A stretch of 64,000 nucleotides of DNA. Source: Desulfacinum hydrothermale DSM 13146 (GTDB lineage: Bacteria; Desulfobacterota; Syntrophobacteria; Syntrophobacterales; DSM-9756). Positions 1 to 8,819 of the stretch are shown piece after piece; position 1 is the first letter of the stretch, and every line of letters begins with the position of its first letter. The notes under the pieces were generated by a model. That model searched no databases. It had not been told where the DNA came from and was given only the letters and a program-made list of their open reading frames with translations. The stretch is taken from positions 22,269-86,268 of the forward strand of contig NZ_FWXF01000016.1 of assembly GCF_900176285.1 (NCBI RefSeq). The letters are read 5' to 3'. Both the position numbers and the translations under genes were made by a program.

Positions 1-402
1 CTTCTCCTGATCGGCTTGAGTTTCCAAACAGGATGCAACACTCTCAAGAGCGCCATGGACGCGCGGCGCACCATGGACTTGTCGGCCAACATCGCAGCGC
101 CGGTCAGCGCGGTCTGGAACGCTGCCACCGAAACCCTCCGCACCCTGGGAGTGACGGTGCACGGAAGCTCCTTCGACGGCGAACAGGGAACTCTTCAGGG
201 ATCCACCCGCCAACTGGGATACATCCGGGTCTACGTCTACCGTTCCGGGCCCGATTCGGCCTCGGTGGGCATCCAAGCCCGCACGACAGCCCACCCCACC
301 AGCACCCCGGACTACATCGATACGGAATTCGCCCAGAAGATCATCGACGGCATCAACGAACGGCTCGGCACCGGCCCCGCACCGGCTGAGAGCAATACCT
401 GA
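1..402 (+). CDS. Partial DUF3568-like lipoprotein (5' end outside window)
   Basis: The reading frame is open from base 1, so the start lies upstream of the window. The first residues read LLLIGLSFQTGC, a hydrophobic stretch ending in a Gly-Cys lipobox, so this is probably the tail of a lipoprotein signal peptide with the lipidated Cys near codon 12. The roughly 120-residue mature part resembles the small DUF3568 lipoproteins: an amphipathic start, then a segment with VWNAATETLRTLG and a C-terminal INERLG helix. Its function is unknown and it would sit in the periplasm or outer membrane. It converges on the minus-strand gene that ends at 708. Family assignment is moderate; the protein-coding call is strong. 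Confidence 0.7.
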   Translation, partial: LLLIGLSFQTGCNTLKSAMDARRTMDLSANIAAPVSAVWNAATETLRTLGVTVHGSSFDGEQGTLQGSTRQLGYIRVYVYRSGPDSASVGIQARTTAHPTSTPDYIDTEFAQKIIDGINERLGTGPAPAESNT

Positions 403-707
403 CACCTCACCAAGTGCCGCCATACCGGCTCCACGGAGGCCGTCCGAGAACCGTCTTTCGTCCCAACGCGCCCCACGTCCCACACACTATTGTGGGCCGT
501 GGGCTTCCGCCCCGCGGCGAAGGGACCTCCCAGCCCCATCAGGCAGCCCCTACCCGATGGCCCAGGCCACGGTGGGGGATCTTCCGCTCAATAGGGCCGA
601 CCCGGCGGCACGCCCTGCCAAACGCGACCGTCTCCCGCGTTCGGCCCAGCTTCGGCGAGCCCGCCCTTGCTTGTCGTACCACACCGCCAGGTCACTACCC
701 AAAGGGA
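403..707. other. Convergent intergenic region
   Basis: About 305 bases between convergent genes. Apart from the hairpin at 472-503 I see no RNA gene, repeat or credible coding frame. Open frames here have unlikely composition. Confidence 0.5.
472..503. terminator. Hairpin between convergent genes
   Basis: Two 13-base arms (472-484 and 491-503) pair except at the central position, around a 6-base loop. It lies between a plus-strand gene ending at 402 and a minus-strand gene ending at 708. There is no T-tract on either side, so it may be a factor-dependent or bidirectional stop rather than a classical intrinsic terminator. Confidence 0.4.
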
Positions 708-1664
708 TCAATCGGGCATTTTTCGGACACGCCCCTGGTTGGTCGCATCGGCGCGGTGCGAGGGCCGTTCACAACCCGGAGCCAAGACGGAAAATTGGCA
801 GATCATCCCCAAAATCGCTGCGCCCAGATGAACCAAAGCGTAGCGAAGAAAAAGCATCCGCCCCTCCACCAACCTCTCCCGACCGGAACTGAGAAGAAAC
901 TGGAACGCGGAAAAGGTCCGGCCGTATTTGAACACGCGGCTTTCGGTCCCCCATTGAAGCAGCCACCAAGCCGCCGGCACGGCCGCGGCGACAATCACCA
1001 GGAAGAAAAAGAATCGAGCCCATCGCCCGCTTCCCGCTAAAGCTGCCGGGAAGGAGCTACCGATCCCCATAAGGAAGAACCACAAGGCAAGGGCGCCGAG
1101 TCGCATACTGTGTCCCTGGTTGGGAAGTAATTCGGTGATGTTGTCCGTATTGGCCCCAAGGACCACCACCCCATACCACGCGGTCAAGGCAAGGGCGATG
1201 GCACCCAGGATGTCCCAATGGAGCACCCGGTTCGACCCTCCAAGGGCCAGCAGGGCCGCACTGTTCAGAATGGCAAACGGAGCGGCTACCAACCCGACCA
1301 ATCGACAGGCCAATTCGACGCAATGGGGCCAGCCCAACGTGGGACTTCCCACCAGGTCGTGGATCGATTCGACCGGAGCCCCCGAGACCAGCAAAACGGC
1401 CAGAAACACGGACTGGATGGTCGTGAAGGACAGAAACGATCCCACGGGCACGCCATCCACGGATACCAAGAGACGGGCGACCGCCATGGGAGAACCCAGG
1501 GCCGTATAAAGGACGATGGCCCAAAAGAAACCGCCTCGCAGCCAGTCCGTGTGGCCTAAGGCTTCGCGCACGTTATAGGGAACCCCCGGGTGCCGTTGCC
1601 CCACCCAGACCGCCAGAGAGCAAATCACCACTACGCCCGCGAACCAGGGAATGAATCGTCTCAC
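708..1664 (-). CDS. Polytopic membrane protein of unknown function
   Basis: A 318-residue protein with about eight hydrophobic segments, starting with an N-terminal helix (IPWFAGVVVICSLAVWVG) and followed by regularly spaced ones to about residue 295. The C-terminal 20 residues are polar. I do not recognise the family. The start is a GTG at 1664 that overlaps the stop of the upstream VanZ-like gene by four bases (GTGA), so the two are probably translationally coupled and may act together in the inner membrane. The intrinsic terminator at 3113-3139 separates this pair from the exosortase operon. Confidence 0.75.
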   Translation of the reverse strand: MRRFIPWFAGVVVICSLAVWVGQRHPGVPYNVREALGHTDWLRGGFFWAIVLYTALGSPMAVARLLVSVDGVPVGSFLSFTTIQSVFLAVLLVSGAPVESIHDLVGSPTLGWPHCVELACRLVGLVAAPFAILNSAALLALGGSNRVLHWDILGAIALALTAWYGVVVLGANTDNITELLPNQGHSMRLGALALWFFLMGIGSSFPAALAGSGRWARFFFFLVIVAAAVPAAWWLLQWGTESRVFKYGRTFSAFQFLLSSGRERLVEGRMLFLRYALVHLGAAILGMICQFSVLAPGCERPSHRADATNQGRVRKMPD

Positions 1665-3016
1665 GGTTTCCTCTCCAGCCGTTGCTCAAGCAACAGGGGT
1701 ACGAACCGCGAGGCCCCCCACGAACCCATGACGGCCCCAAGGGTCCCCAGCAGAGCATCTGTCGCATCGGCCACCTTGCCAGGCAAGGCCACCTGGGCAA
1801 GTTCCACACCAAAGGCGACGGCCGCCAGAAGCGGGATGAGGATCAGCCATTTCAAACGCCCCACCCCCCACCGGTTCAAGGGAGACACCATGGCAAACGC
1901 GAAAACCCCCAGGGGCGCGAACCACAAAAGACGCCTGAGGATCTCGGTCAGTCCCATGATCTCGCTTCGATAAAAGTAGGTGACCAGAGGAACTCGGAAG
2001 AACTCCCGAAGGCGGGCGGAGATTTCCATGCCGTTTTGGGTGAAGTTGAACGGATACCAGAAGACGCACACGACCACGAGGCACCAGACAACGAAGCCCA
2101 CCAGGCCCAACACGGCCAGGAGGGAGTCTCTGGAGCCCCTCCCCCAGGCGGCAGAAGTCTGCCTGGGCCGCCACAGGAGGGCCACCGCTACGGCCGCCGC
2201 CGCCGCCGCCACGATATCGGTGGTGTCGGTGGTTCGGGACAAGACGAGGAGTTGCAATCCTTCCAACAGGGCGGAAAGGGCCACCGTGGAGAGGACCGCC
2301 GTCGTTTTGGACATGCGGGAGCCCAGTAGGAAAAGGACGCACACGGGGGCCCACAGCGCCATATCCGTGGCGAATTGGTAGAGGGCTTCGGCGGCGGAGT
2401 CGTAGGCGAAGCGGAAGGGTACCATATGAATCCGACCGGCCCGCCACTTTCGAAAGAGATCCCCCGGACTGAGCGTCAAATCCAGAGGCATCAACTGGTA
2501 GAGGGAAAAGGCCCACATGTAGGCAACCAGGCCATACCTGGCAACACGTTCCCATCTGGATTCGCTCCTAAAGGAGCGCATCCACTGCTCCAGGCGCCCT
2601 CCCACACACCCGTGAAGACCGATCCCGCAACCGGCGCCCAACACCTGCGCCAGCAGATCCGAAGAAGAAGGTACCCTGGGCGGAAAAAAGATCTGCGCAA
2701 ACTCAATGAGCGACGAAAGACTGCTGCAGGCGAGCAGGGCCACGAGACCGGCACCGAAGCCTCCCAGGAAGGACATTCGCGTACGGAAAAAACCACGGGC
2801 AAAGTAGGCCGTTGGCACGAGGATCAGGAAATTGGCGGCCCAATCGCTTTTGGACCGGATCCGAAAGTCCCAAAAGGATGGGGCCGCTACTCTGGAGACG
2901 GCCTCCGCCCAGCCCACGGGATGGAAGTTCAGCGGAACGAGACTCCCATAGGAGATGAAAAGGGCGGCCCCCAAAAAGAGCCACCCGTAGGGCCAAATGC
3001 CTTGCCTGTTTTTCAG
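1661..3016 (-). CDS. VanZ-like double-domain membrane protein, probable CTG start
   Basis: About 451 residues with many membrane helices. Two segments carry the VanZ pattern: the N-terminal YGSLVPLNF followed by DWAANFLILVPTAYF, and a second half with VFWYPFNF and a helix ending VALPGKVADATDALLG. VanZ-like proteins are common in XrtA EPS loci but their biochemical role is unclear. The first usual start codon is a TTG at 2974, which lies inside the first membrane helix. A strong ribosome-binding site (GAGGAGGT, about 3021-3028) sits five bases before an in-frame CTG at 3016, which restores a normal polar N-terminus (LKNRQG). I therefore place the start at CTG 3016. Confidence 0.75.
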   Translation of the reverse strand: MKNRQGIWPYGWLFLGAALFISYGSLVPLNFHPVGWAEAVSRVAAPSFWDFRIRSKSDWAANFLILVPTAYFARGFFRTRMSFLGGFGAGLVALLACSSLSSLIEFAQIFFPPRVPSSSDLLAQVLGAGCGIGLHGCVGGRLEQWMRSFRSESRWERVARYGLVAYMWAFSLYQLMPLDLTLSPGDLFRKWRAGRIHMVPFRFAYDSAAEALYQFATDMALWAPVCVLFLLGSRMSKTTAVLSTVALSALLEGLQLLVLSRTTDTTDIVAAAAAAVAVALLWRPRQTSAAWGRGSRDSLLAVLGLVGFVVWCLVVVCVFWYPFNFTQNGMEISARLREFFRVPLVTYFYRSEIMGLTEILRRLLWFAPLGVFAFAMVSPLNRWGVGRLKWLILIPLLAAVAFGVELAQVALPGKVADATDALLGTLGAVMGSWGASRFVPLLLEQRLERKP

Positions 3017-3031
3017 GGAATACCTCCTCTC
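3017..3031 (-). promoter_or_regulatory. Ribosome-binding site deciding a CTG start
   Basis: On the minus strand GAGGAGGT lies five bases before CTG 3016. No ATG, GTG or TTG lies at a suitable distance, so this site supports CTG as the start of the VanZ-like gene. Confidence 0.55.
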
Positions 3032-3112
3032 AAGGAGCCCTCCCGTCCGCGTTCCCGGGGAAAGCAGATTCTCGAAAACGCTGCCGGATTAAGAAACCAC
3101 CGGCGTTTCCGC

Positions 3113-3139
3113 AAAAAAAGAGCCGCCCTTATGAGCGGC
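3113..3139 (-). terminator. Intrinsic terminator downstream of epsI
   Basis: Read on the minus strand: a 7-bp stem (GCCGCTC / GGGCGGC, one G-T pair), loop ATAA, then TCTTTTTTT. It lies 47 bases after the stop of epsI and before the VanZ-like gene. This is the clearest intrinsic terminator I found and marks the end of the exosortase transcript. Confidence 0.85.
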
Positions 3140-3185
3140 CCGCCCCCTTTGGGGCCCGGTGGGGGGCCAGGGCGAACCGCCCTCG

Positions 3186-3833
3186 TCAGTGCGGCAGGAC
3201 CGCGTCCAAATGGGGCTGGAGCCGTCGTAGGAAGTCCTCCAGGCGCGCCTGGGCCCGTTCCGTGGCCGGCCCCTCCGCGCGGGTGGAAAGGCGGATGAAG
3301 GCCACGTCGGTCCGGTGACGGGTCAGCCCGTCGACCACCATCCAGAGCTTCTGCAAATACTCGTTGGCCACCGTCCGCCGGCCGGTCTGGAACCAGTAGA
3401 AGAAGACCTCCCGTTCCCCGGCCCGTTCATAGACGGAAGCGATGACGCGGGTCTTGCGCCCGCCTCCCAGGTCGATGGTTCGCCGTTCCACCTTTTCGGC
3501 GAACCAGCCGGATCCGGGCATGCACAGCTTGGGCGAATGGGGATGGAATTCGCTGGTCTGTTTGCCGTGGAAGGTGATGAAGAGCCCCACGGTGGTACCG
3601 GCGGGATCGGTGTAGGTGCGGAAGAGCATGTCGGTGGGCTCCAGCACCTTCTGGACGTAGGCGTCCACCTTCAGATCATGCCCGGCATAGGGGCCGAGGG
3701 TGGTTGGGATGGAACCCAAGGGCTTCAAGGGTTTCAGTTCGGGGATCCGTTCGAAATCCTTCGTGGCCGCCCACGCACCGGACAAAAGCAGAGCCACCAC
3801 CAGGGCGGGTATCCATCCGCGCACTGTTGTCAT
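3186..3833 (-). CDS. epsI: EpsI family exosortase-associated protein
   Basis: A 215-residue protein with an N-terminal hydrophobic segment (IPALVVALLLSGAWA), consistent with a signal peptide or anchor. The rest matches the EpsI/DUF3485 family found next to, or fused to, exosortases, with the typical core SPKLCMPGSGW around residues 100-110 and a C-terminal FYWFQTGRR segment. The family's role in exosortase-linked EPS production is not firmly defined. The ATG at 3833 overlaps the exosortase stop by four bases (ATGA), which supports this start over an upstream one. It is last in its operon, before the terminator at 3113-3139. Confidence 0.92.
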   Translation of the reverse strand: MTTVRGWIPALVVALLLSGAWAATKDFERIPELKPLKPLGSIPTTLGPYAGHDLKVDAYVQKVLEPTDMLFRTYTDPAGTTVGLFITFHGKQTSEFHPHSPKLCMPGSGWFAEKVERRTIDLGGGRKTRVIASVYERAGEREVFFYWFQTGRRTVANEYLQKLWMVVDGLTRHRTDVAFIRLSTRAEGPATERAQARLEDFLRRLQPHLDAVLPH

Positions 3834-4657
3834 GGCGTCACCTTCCTTTCCCATCGCCCCAGGATGAAACTCGTGGCAAAGAGCAGCGCCAGGGCCACTC
3901 CGAATATGACCAAACCGGCGAATTCATGGAAAAAGCCCTGGGCCATCTCGGGCCCGAAGAGATGGGCCAGGACGCCCGTGACCACGATCCGGACCACGTT
4001 CACCCCGATGGCGATCGGAACTCCCAATGCCAGCAGCAGCACACGATGCGTCCCTTTCTTATGAAAGAACCAGCCGATGGCTCCCGCCAGGGCCAGCACC
4101 GAAATGAGGGAGCGCATACCGCTGCAGGCGTCGGCCACCTCCAGGGTGAGGCCGGGCAGGTTCAGAACGTTTCCTTCCCGAAGCAGGGTGTAGCCCATGG
4201 CATGGAGGGCGGCCGTGGACACCCGGGCGGCGAAGAGCTTCAGAGGAACGGCGATCTCATTGTAGAGAAAGTAGGGTAGCGGGATCATGAAAAAGAGATA
4301 GAAAATGGGAAAGCGCAGCTTGCCAAACCATTCCCGCCCTCCCAGCACCAGGGCGATCCCAGACAACACACCCAGCAGGGACAGGCGCACGGTGAACATC
4401 TCATCGCCCATGCGGCCCAGAACGTAGAGCCCCAGGGATCCGACCAGCACAAGGATGCCCAGAGGATAGGCCCCGGTGTTCGGCGTCTGCCGGAGTTCTT
4501 CCTTGCGGTCCCACAGGTAGTAGACCGACACCAGCGGCACCAAAAACCCGTGGGAGTAGTTGGGATCCTGGCTCCACTGATCAACCAGGCTCCGCAAAGG
4601 TTCGTAGTAGAGCAGCCCCAGGGGGACGGCCACCAAGACCCACTGCAATGCTCTCAT
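3830..4657 (-). CDS. xrtA: Exosortase A (XrtA/EpsH), transpeptidase
   Basis: A 275-residue multi-pass membrane protein. Exosortases cleave PEP-CTERM sorting signals and hand the proteins to an envelope acceptor. All three family catalytic residues are present: Cys178 in ADACSGMRSL, Arg223 in GVNVVRIVVTG and His244 in FFHEFAG, and the N-terminal NYSHGF motif is at 33-38. About eight membrane helices surround them. The start at 4657 is chosen because the ATG overlaps the stop of pssE by four bases. The longer upstream frame has shadow-type composition. Its EPS-cluster context and the EpsI partner point to the XrtA subtype. Confidence 0.96.
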   Translation of the reverse strand: MRALQWVLVAVPLGLLYYEPLRSLVDQWSQDPNYSHGFLVPLVSVYYLWDRKEELRQTPNTGAYPLGILVLVGSLGLYVLGRMGDEMFTVRLSLLGVLSGIALVLGGREWFGKLRFPIFYLFFMIPLPYFLYNEIAVPLKLFAARVSTAALHAMGYTLLREGNVLNLPGLTLEVADACSGMRSLISVLALAGAIGWFFHKKGTHRVLLLALGVPIAIGVNVVRIVVTGVLAHLFGPEMAQGFFHEFAGLVIFGVALALLFATSFILGRWERKVTP

Positions 4658-5187
4658 GCGCTTTTCCTTTCGGTCTTTCCGGATGGAAACCGCTCCACGT
4701 GAAAGGACCCCGGGCCCTTGGCTGCCCGCCCGTTCCGGTTGTCTTCCAGGCGCTCCATCAAATGCCGGGCCAGCGAACAATAAGGAAGCCCCTGGGCCCG
4801 ATGGCCGGGGGCTTCCAGCAGATAGGCGGGAAGCTTTTCCAGGTCCCGGCACCACAGCACGCTTCCCACCGACTCCAGCTTCCTGAGAAACTGCACCTGG
4901 TGATCGTCCACGGCGCGGGGATTGGCCACGGCCACGAAGGGCTTTTGCAGGCCCAGTAGCTCCAAGACGGTCCCCGTCCCGCCGTGGGCCACCACCACCG
5001 ACGCCTCCTGATACCAGGGATCCAGCGTGGGCTGAAAGTCAAAGTATTGGCAGTGGCGGGGCCGGTAGCTTCCCGTTCCGATCTGGCAAACCACCGGTTC
5101 GTGGATCTCGCCGCGTTCCACCAGGCGGTCCACCTGCCGGATCAAATCGTCGAAGGGCAGGGTCGTCCCCACGGTGACGAAGATCAT
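4654..5187 (-). CDS. pssE: PssE-like glycosyltransferase subunit (Alg13-type, GT28 C-terminal fold)
   Basis: A 177-residue protein opening with MIFVTVGTTLPFDDLIRQVD, the hallmark of the Alg13/PssE half of split GT28 enzymes, with the donor-binding loop VVAHGGTGTVLELL near residues 67-80 and PRAVDDHQVQ near residue 90. In related systems PssE forms a heterodimer with PssD, which anchors it to the membrane, and transfers a sugar to lipid-linked intermediates. The start ATG at 5187 overlaps the pssD stop by four bases. The C-terminal 25 residues are polar and less typical. Confidence 0.9.
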   Translation of the reverse strand: MIFVTVGTTLPFDDLIRQVDRLVERGEIHEPVVCQIGTGSYRPRHCQYFDFQPTLDPWYQEASVVVAHGGTGTVLELLGLQKPFVAVANPRAVDDHQVQFLRKLESVGSVLWCRDLEKLPAYLLEAPGHRAQGLPYCSLARHLMERLEDNRNGRAAKGPGSFHVERFPSGKTERKSA

Positions 5188-5696
5188 AGGACATTTCCTC
5201 CATAAAGGGCGTTCCGGTACATGCCAGTGCTTTCGGGCCACTGAACGTAGAGCCCGTCGCAGAGCCGGAAAAAATCCAAGATCCTTCCCGTGCGGGAAGG
5301 CACCGTCACCCGGGTGATGCTTTCCACGAAAATCGTTTCCCGGCCCATGAGTCTCGCCCACAGACACAGGGGAACGGCCAGGGAAGAGCCCACGGTGATC
5401 ACCACATCGGGGTCCACCCGGCGCATCACGCGTCCCACTTCCCAAAGGGATCTCAGAAGATCCTCCCCCGCCTGCCTTTTCAGGGACCGTCCCAGCCGGG
5501 TCAGGCTCGTCACCCGGTGTTCGGTCCCCTTGGGAATCCCCAACTGCTCCAGGCTTCTGGGCAGGGGGCGCGTGGTGAGGTAATGGTAGCAGAATCGTTT
5601 GTCGAATTGGGACAGCAACGCCACCGTTTCCCAGAAAAAGCCCCCTCCCGCCAACGTCACGAGCAGCCGCTTCCTGCGCCCCTTATGCCGTTCCAT
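5184..5696 (-). CDS. pssD: PssD-like glycosyltransferase subunit (Alg14-type)
   Basis: A 170-residue protein resembling the Alg14/PssD partner: an N-terminal LLVTLAGGGFFWETVALL segment (usually G-G-H in the family), the VITVGSSLAVPLCLWARLMG region and the FVESITRVTVPSRTGRI motif. It would recruit PssE to the inner face of the cytoplasmic membrane. The ATG at 5696 is preferred over an upstream in-frame start because it begins the typical basic N-terminus. It overlaps the 3' end of the upstream GT gene by 14 bases. Confidence 0.88.
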   Translation of the reverse strand: MERHKGRRKRLLVTLAGGGFFWETVALLSQFDKRFCYHYLTTRPLPRSLEQLGIPKGTEHRVTSLTRLGRSLKRQAGEDLLRSLWEVGRVMRRVDPDVVITVGSSLAVPLCLWARLMGRETIFVESITRVTVPSRTGRILDFFRLCDGLYVQWPESTGMYRNALYGGNVL

Positions 5697-6813
5697 AAGC
5701 CCTCCCCTTTTCCAGCATGGAACGATACAAGGCATCGTAGGAACCGATCATGGCCTTCAGGCTGAAACGCTTCACCGCCACATCCCGCCCCCGCAAGCCC
5801 TGCTCCCTTCCCTTTTGTGGATCCAGGACGTAGCCTTCCAGGACCTGAGCCAGCTTCCTCGGATCGTTTTCCTCCACGAGGCGGCCCGTCTTTCCGTCTT
5901 CCACGATCTCCGGATTTCCACCCACCTTGAGCGCCACCACGGGCACGCCGCCGGCCATGGCCTCCAGGATCGTCATGGAAACGCCTTCCTTGAGGGACGG
6001 GAGGACAAAGAGATCCAGGTCGCGAAGAATCTCGGGAACATCCGCCCGCTCGCCCACAAAATGGATCCCGCCTCCAGCTTGGTCCTGGAGCGTCTTCTTC
6101 AAGGGACCGTCGCCCACCACGACCAGATGGACATGGGGATGGCGGCGACGGACTTGTTCCACGGCCCGGAAGAGGCAGCCATGGTTCTTGATCGGGTCCA
6201 GCCTGGCCACGATCCCCATCAGGAAGGCGTCGTGGGAAAGGGCCAGTTCCCGGCGAAGCGCCCTGGATGCCGTTCCCGGGCGGAAGATGTCCGTATCCAC
6301 CCCGTTGTAGATCTGAACCACCGGGCACCGCACGCGAACCCTCTGGGATAGCCACCGTTCCATCTGCTTGGAAACGCACACCACGGCATCCATCCGGGAC
6401 GAGAGCACGCGGCGCACCCATGTCCTTTTTCCGTTCCGTCCGTCCAGATCCTCCATCACCCACCCGTGCTCGTTATGGAGCACGGGACCAACCCGGCCCA
6501 GGCCGGCGGCCAAGACAGCATCCATCCCCGCCCAATTGTAGGTGCACACAAGATCCGGGCGCCACCGGCGAAGTTCCGCCGCCAGGCGAAGCAGAAAAAG
6601 GGGCGGGTTGCCGGGGGGTTTTCGCAATTCCACCCACGGCGTTTGCCGGGGCAGGAGCTTCACGGCGGCCCCCGCCCGGCTCATGCACACCAGCACGTGT
6701 TCATAGCCGTCCAATCCCCCCACCAGGGACGCCACCACCCGTTCCATGCCTCCCGTGTGGAAGGAGGAAAGCACGTGCACAACCCGTGGACGCCCATCCG
6801 ATGATGACTTCAT
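5683..6813 (-). CDS. GT4 family glycosyltransferase (XrtA-associated type)
   Basis: A 376-residue GT-B glycosyltransferase. It opens with RVVHVLSSFHTGGMERVVASL, which resembles the PEP-CTERM/EpsH1-associated GT4 family. The acceptor domain contains YNWAGMDAVLAAGL. The donor domain has IYNGVDTDIFRP, GIVARLDPIKNH and the catalytic E-x7-E region in KEGVSMTILEAMAGG. It probably extends the lipid-linked repeat unit in the cytoplasm. The ATG at 6813 shares four bases with the stop of the amidotransferase gene. The sugar specificity cannot be read from sequence. Confidence 0.88.
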   Translation of the reverse strand: MKSSSDGRPRVVHVLSSFHTGGMERVVASLVGGLDGYEHVLVCMSRAGAAVKLLPRQTPWVELRKPPGNPPLFLLRLAAELRRWRPDLVCTYNWAGMDAVLAAGLGRVGPVLHNEHGWVMEDLDGRNGKRTWVRRVLSSRMDAVVCVSKQMERWLSQRVRVRCPVVQIYNGVDTDIFRPGTASRALRRELALSHDAFLMGIVARLDPIKNHGCLFRAVEQVRRRHPHVHLVVVGDGPLKKTLQDQAGGGIHFVGERADVPEILRDLDLFVLPSLKEGVSMTILEAMAGGVPVVALKVGGNPEIVEDGKTGRLVEENDPRKLAQVLEGYVLDPQKGREQGLRGRDVAVKRFSLKAMIGSYDALYRSMLEKGRAYGTA

Positions 6814-8819
6814 AAGAGAAACCGCCTCGCCCAGGCGTTGAGCATCAACAACGTCCACAGTTCCATGCTGCGGTCCCTTCGCCCTTGCTGGTGTTCCTGC
6901 CAGAGGGAGGTCGCAACCCGGCCGTCCAAAAAACGCCGGGTGCCCTCCCCTTCCAGGATCAGGCTCCGGGCGTATTCCTTCAGTTCTCCCCGAAACCATG
7001 CCCCCACGGGAACGGCGAACCCCTTCTTGTGGCGCTCCAGCACGTGGGCCGGCACACTCCGGCGCACGGCCTTCTTGAAGATGTGCTTGCCCTGCAGCCC
7101 GTTGAGCTTGAAACGCCAGGGAATGCCCGCGGCGAATTCCACCAAAACGTGATCCAAAATGGGACACCTGACTTCCAGGGAGACGGCCATGCTGGCCCGG
7201 TCCACTTTGGTCAGGATGTCTTCGCAAAGATAGGTCTTGAAATCGATGTACTGGAGTCGGGACAGATGGTCCCGGGCCGGCGCCCTCCGGTAAAGATCCC
7301 GAAAGAGATCCTTCGTGCGGTAATCTTTCAGGGCGCCCCGCAGGCGGCCGTTCAAGAGTCGGTGCTTGTCTTCTTCCGGCATGCCGGACATGGAGGCGAA
7401 GTAGGCTTCCTCCGGATCCCTCGCCAGGTTGGAAAGCACCGTGCCAGCCCGAAGGAAGCGCGGCACCCCCGGGCTTTTGGGAAACCACCCGGCCAGGGGG
7501 CCGAAAAGAGCTCGACGGAGGACCCGGGGCACGATCCGCCGGACCCGCTCTTCTGCCACATCGAACCGGTAGCGGCTGTAGCCTGCAAAGTTTTCGTCCC
7601 CACCGTCTCCCGAAAGGGCCACCGTCACGACCTGGCGAGCCATCTTGGACACGTAATAGGTGGGAACCGCCGACGGGTCGGCAAAGGGCTCATCGTAGTG
7701 CCAGGCCAGAGTGTCGATGACAGGAAGGCTTTGGGGCGTCACTCGGAATTCGTGATGATCCGTGGAGAAATGCCGGGCGAGTCGTCGGGCGAAGGGGGCT
7801 TCGTCGTAGTCTTCCGTGTCGAAGGCGATGGTGTTGGTGAGGACCGGCTCTTGGGACGCAGCCGCCATGAGGGCCACCACGGCCGAGGAGTCCACGCCGC
7901 CGGAAAGGAAGGCCCCCAGGGGCACATCGCTGATGAGGCGAAGCCGCACCGCTTCCTGCAAAAGGCCGTGAAGCTCCTCCGCCAGATCCTCCTCCCGGCG
8001 CCCGTGGGCTGGCGATTGGAAGGACAGGTCCCAGTAGGACCGAAGGGCCATGCCCGATGCCGAGATCACCGCCTCGTGACCCGCGGGAAGCTTTCGGATA
8101 TCCCGGTAGATGGTCTTGGGCGCCGGGATGTACTGAAGCGACAGATAGTCGGAAAGGGCCGTCTCGTCCACCCGGGGGATTCCTTCCAGCGCCTCCAGGA
8201 TCGCCTTGATCTCCGATGCGAAGTAAAATTTTTTGCCCCATTCCGCGTAGTAGAGCGGCTTTTTCCCCAGCCGGTCCCGCACCAGCCACAGACGCCCTTT
8301 GCGGGCGTCCCAGAGGGCAAGGGCGAACATGCCACGAAACCGGCTCACCGCCCCCGTTCCCCATTCCTCGTAGGCATGGACGATCACCTCGGTGTCCGTG
8401 CGGGTTCGAAACCGATGGCCCCGGCCCATGAGCTCGGCCCTCAATTCCAGGAAATTGTAGATTTCCCCGTTGAAGACCACCCAGACGGACCCGTCTTCAT
8501 TCGCCAGGGGCTGGCGGCCGGAGTGGAGATCGATGATGGAAAGACGGCGATGGCCCAACGCGATGGGAGAGTGGGCAGCGGAGAGGGGGGAGTCGAGGGG
8601 GCGTGAGGTCGGGACGTCCTGAAGCCGTGAGGACGTGGAGTCTGGGAGCGTCTTGGGCGATGCCGCGCATTGGGTGGGAGGTGGCCACCAGAGGCGGCCG
8701 TGGACGTAGTAGCCCTCATCGTCGGGGCCCCGATGGGTCAGGATCCGGGTCATGCGGACCAGAAGATCCGGGTCCACGGGAGTTCCATCGCGGTGCAAGA
8801 TGCCGGCGATACCGCACAT
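6810..8819 (-). CDS. asnB: XrtA-type asparagine synthase-like amidotransferase with an N-domain insertion
   Basis: A 669-residue class II glutamine amidotransferase fused to an asparagine-synthase domain. Cys2 (MCGIAG) is the glutaminase nucleophile, the pyrophosphate loop SGGVDSS is at 306-312 and LSGDGGDENFAGY follows. It matches the PEP-CTERM/XrtA amidotransferase family, thought to amidate a sugar acid or other EPS component. Residues about 42-84 are an insertion of low-complexity sequence rich in Pro and Ser between YYVHG and IALGHRRLSIID, which are adjacent in relatives. The reading frame stays open. The ATG at 8819 overlaps the preceding stop by one base. Confidence 0.9.
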   Translation of the reverse strand: MCGIAGILHRDGTPVDPDLLVRMTRILTHRGPDDEGYYVHGRLWWPPPTQCAASPKTLPDSTSSRLQDVPTSRPLDSPLSAAHSPIALGHRRLSIIDLHSGRQPLANEDGSVWVVFNGEIYNFLELRAELMGRGHRFRTRTDTEVIVHAYEEWGTGAVSRFRGMFALALWDARKGRLWLVRDRLGKKPLYYAEWGKKFYFASEIKAILEALEGIPRVDETALSDYLSLQYIPAPKTIYRDIRKLPAGHEAVISASGMALRSYWDLSFQSPAHGRREEDLAEELHGLLQEAVRLRLISDVPLGAFLSGGVDSSAVVALMAAASQEPVLTNTIAFDTEDYDEAPFARRLARHFSTDHHEFRVTPQSLPVIDTLAWHYDEPFADPSAVPTYYVSKMARQVVTVALSGDGGDENFAGYSRYRFDVAEERVRRIVPRVLRRALFGPLAGWFPKSPGVPRFLRAGTVLSNLARDPEEAYFASMSGMPEEDKHRLLNGRLRGALKDYRTKDLFRDLYRRAPARDHLSRLQYIDFKTYLCEDILTKVDRASMAVSLEVRCPILDHVLVEFAAGIPWRFKLNGLQGKHIFKKAVRRSVPAHVLERHKKGFAVPVGAWFRGELKEYARSLILEGEGTRRFLDGRVATSLWQEHQQGRRDRSMELWTLLMLNAWARRFLL
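8559..8690 (-). repeat. Low-complexity insertion inside the amidotransferase gene
   Basis: About 130 bases coding residues 42-84 of the amidotransferase. It contains a 7-bp inverted repeat (ACGTCCT 8614-8620, AGGACGT 8630-8636) and a G-rich run on the plus strand (about 8570-8605). That run resembles the GGGGAGT tracts at 43884, 23428 and 44336. Confidence 0.5.
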
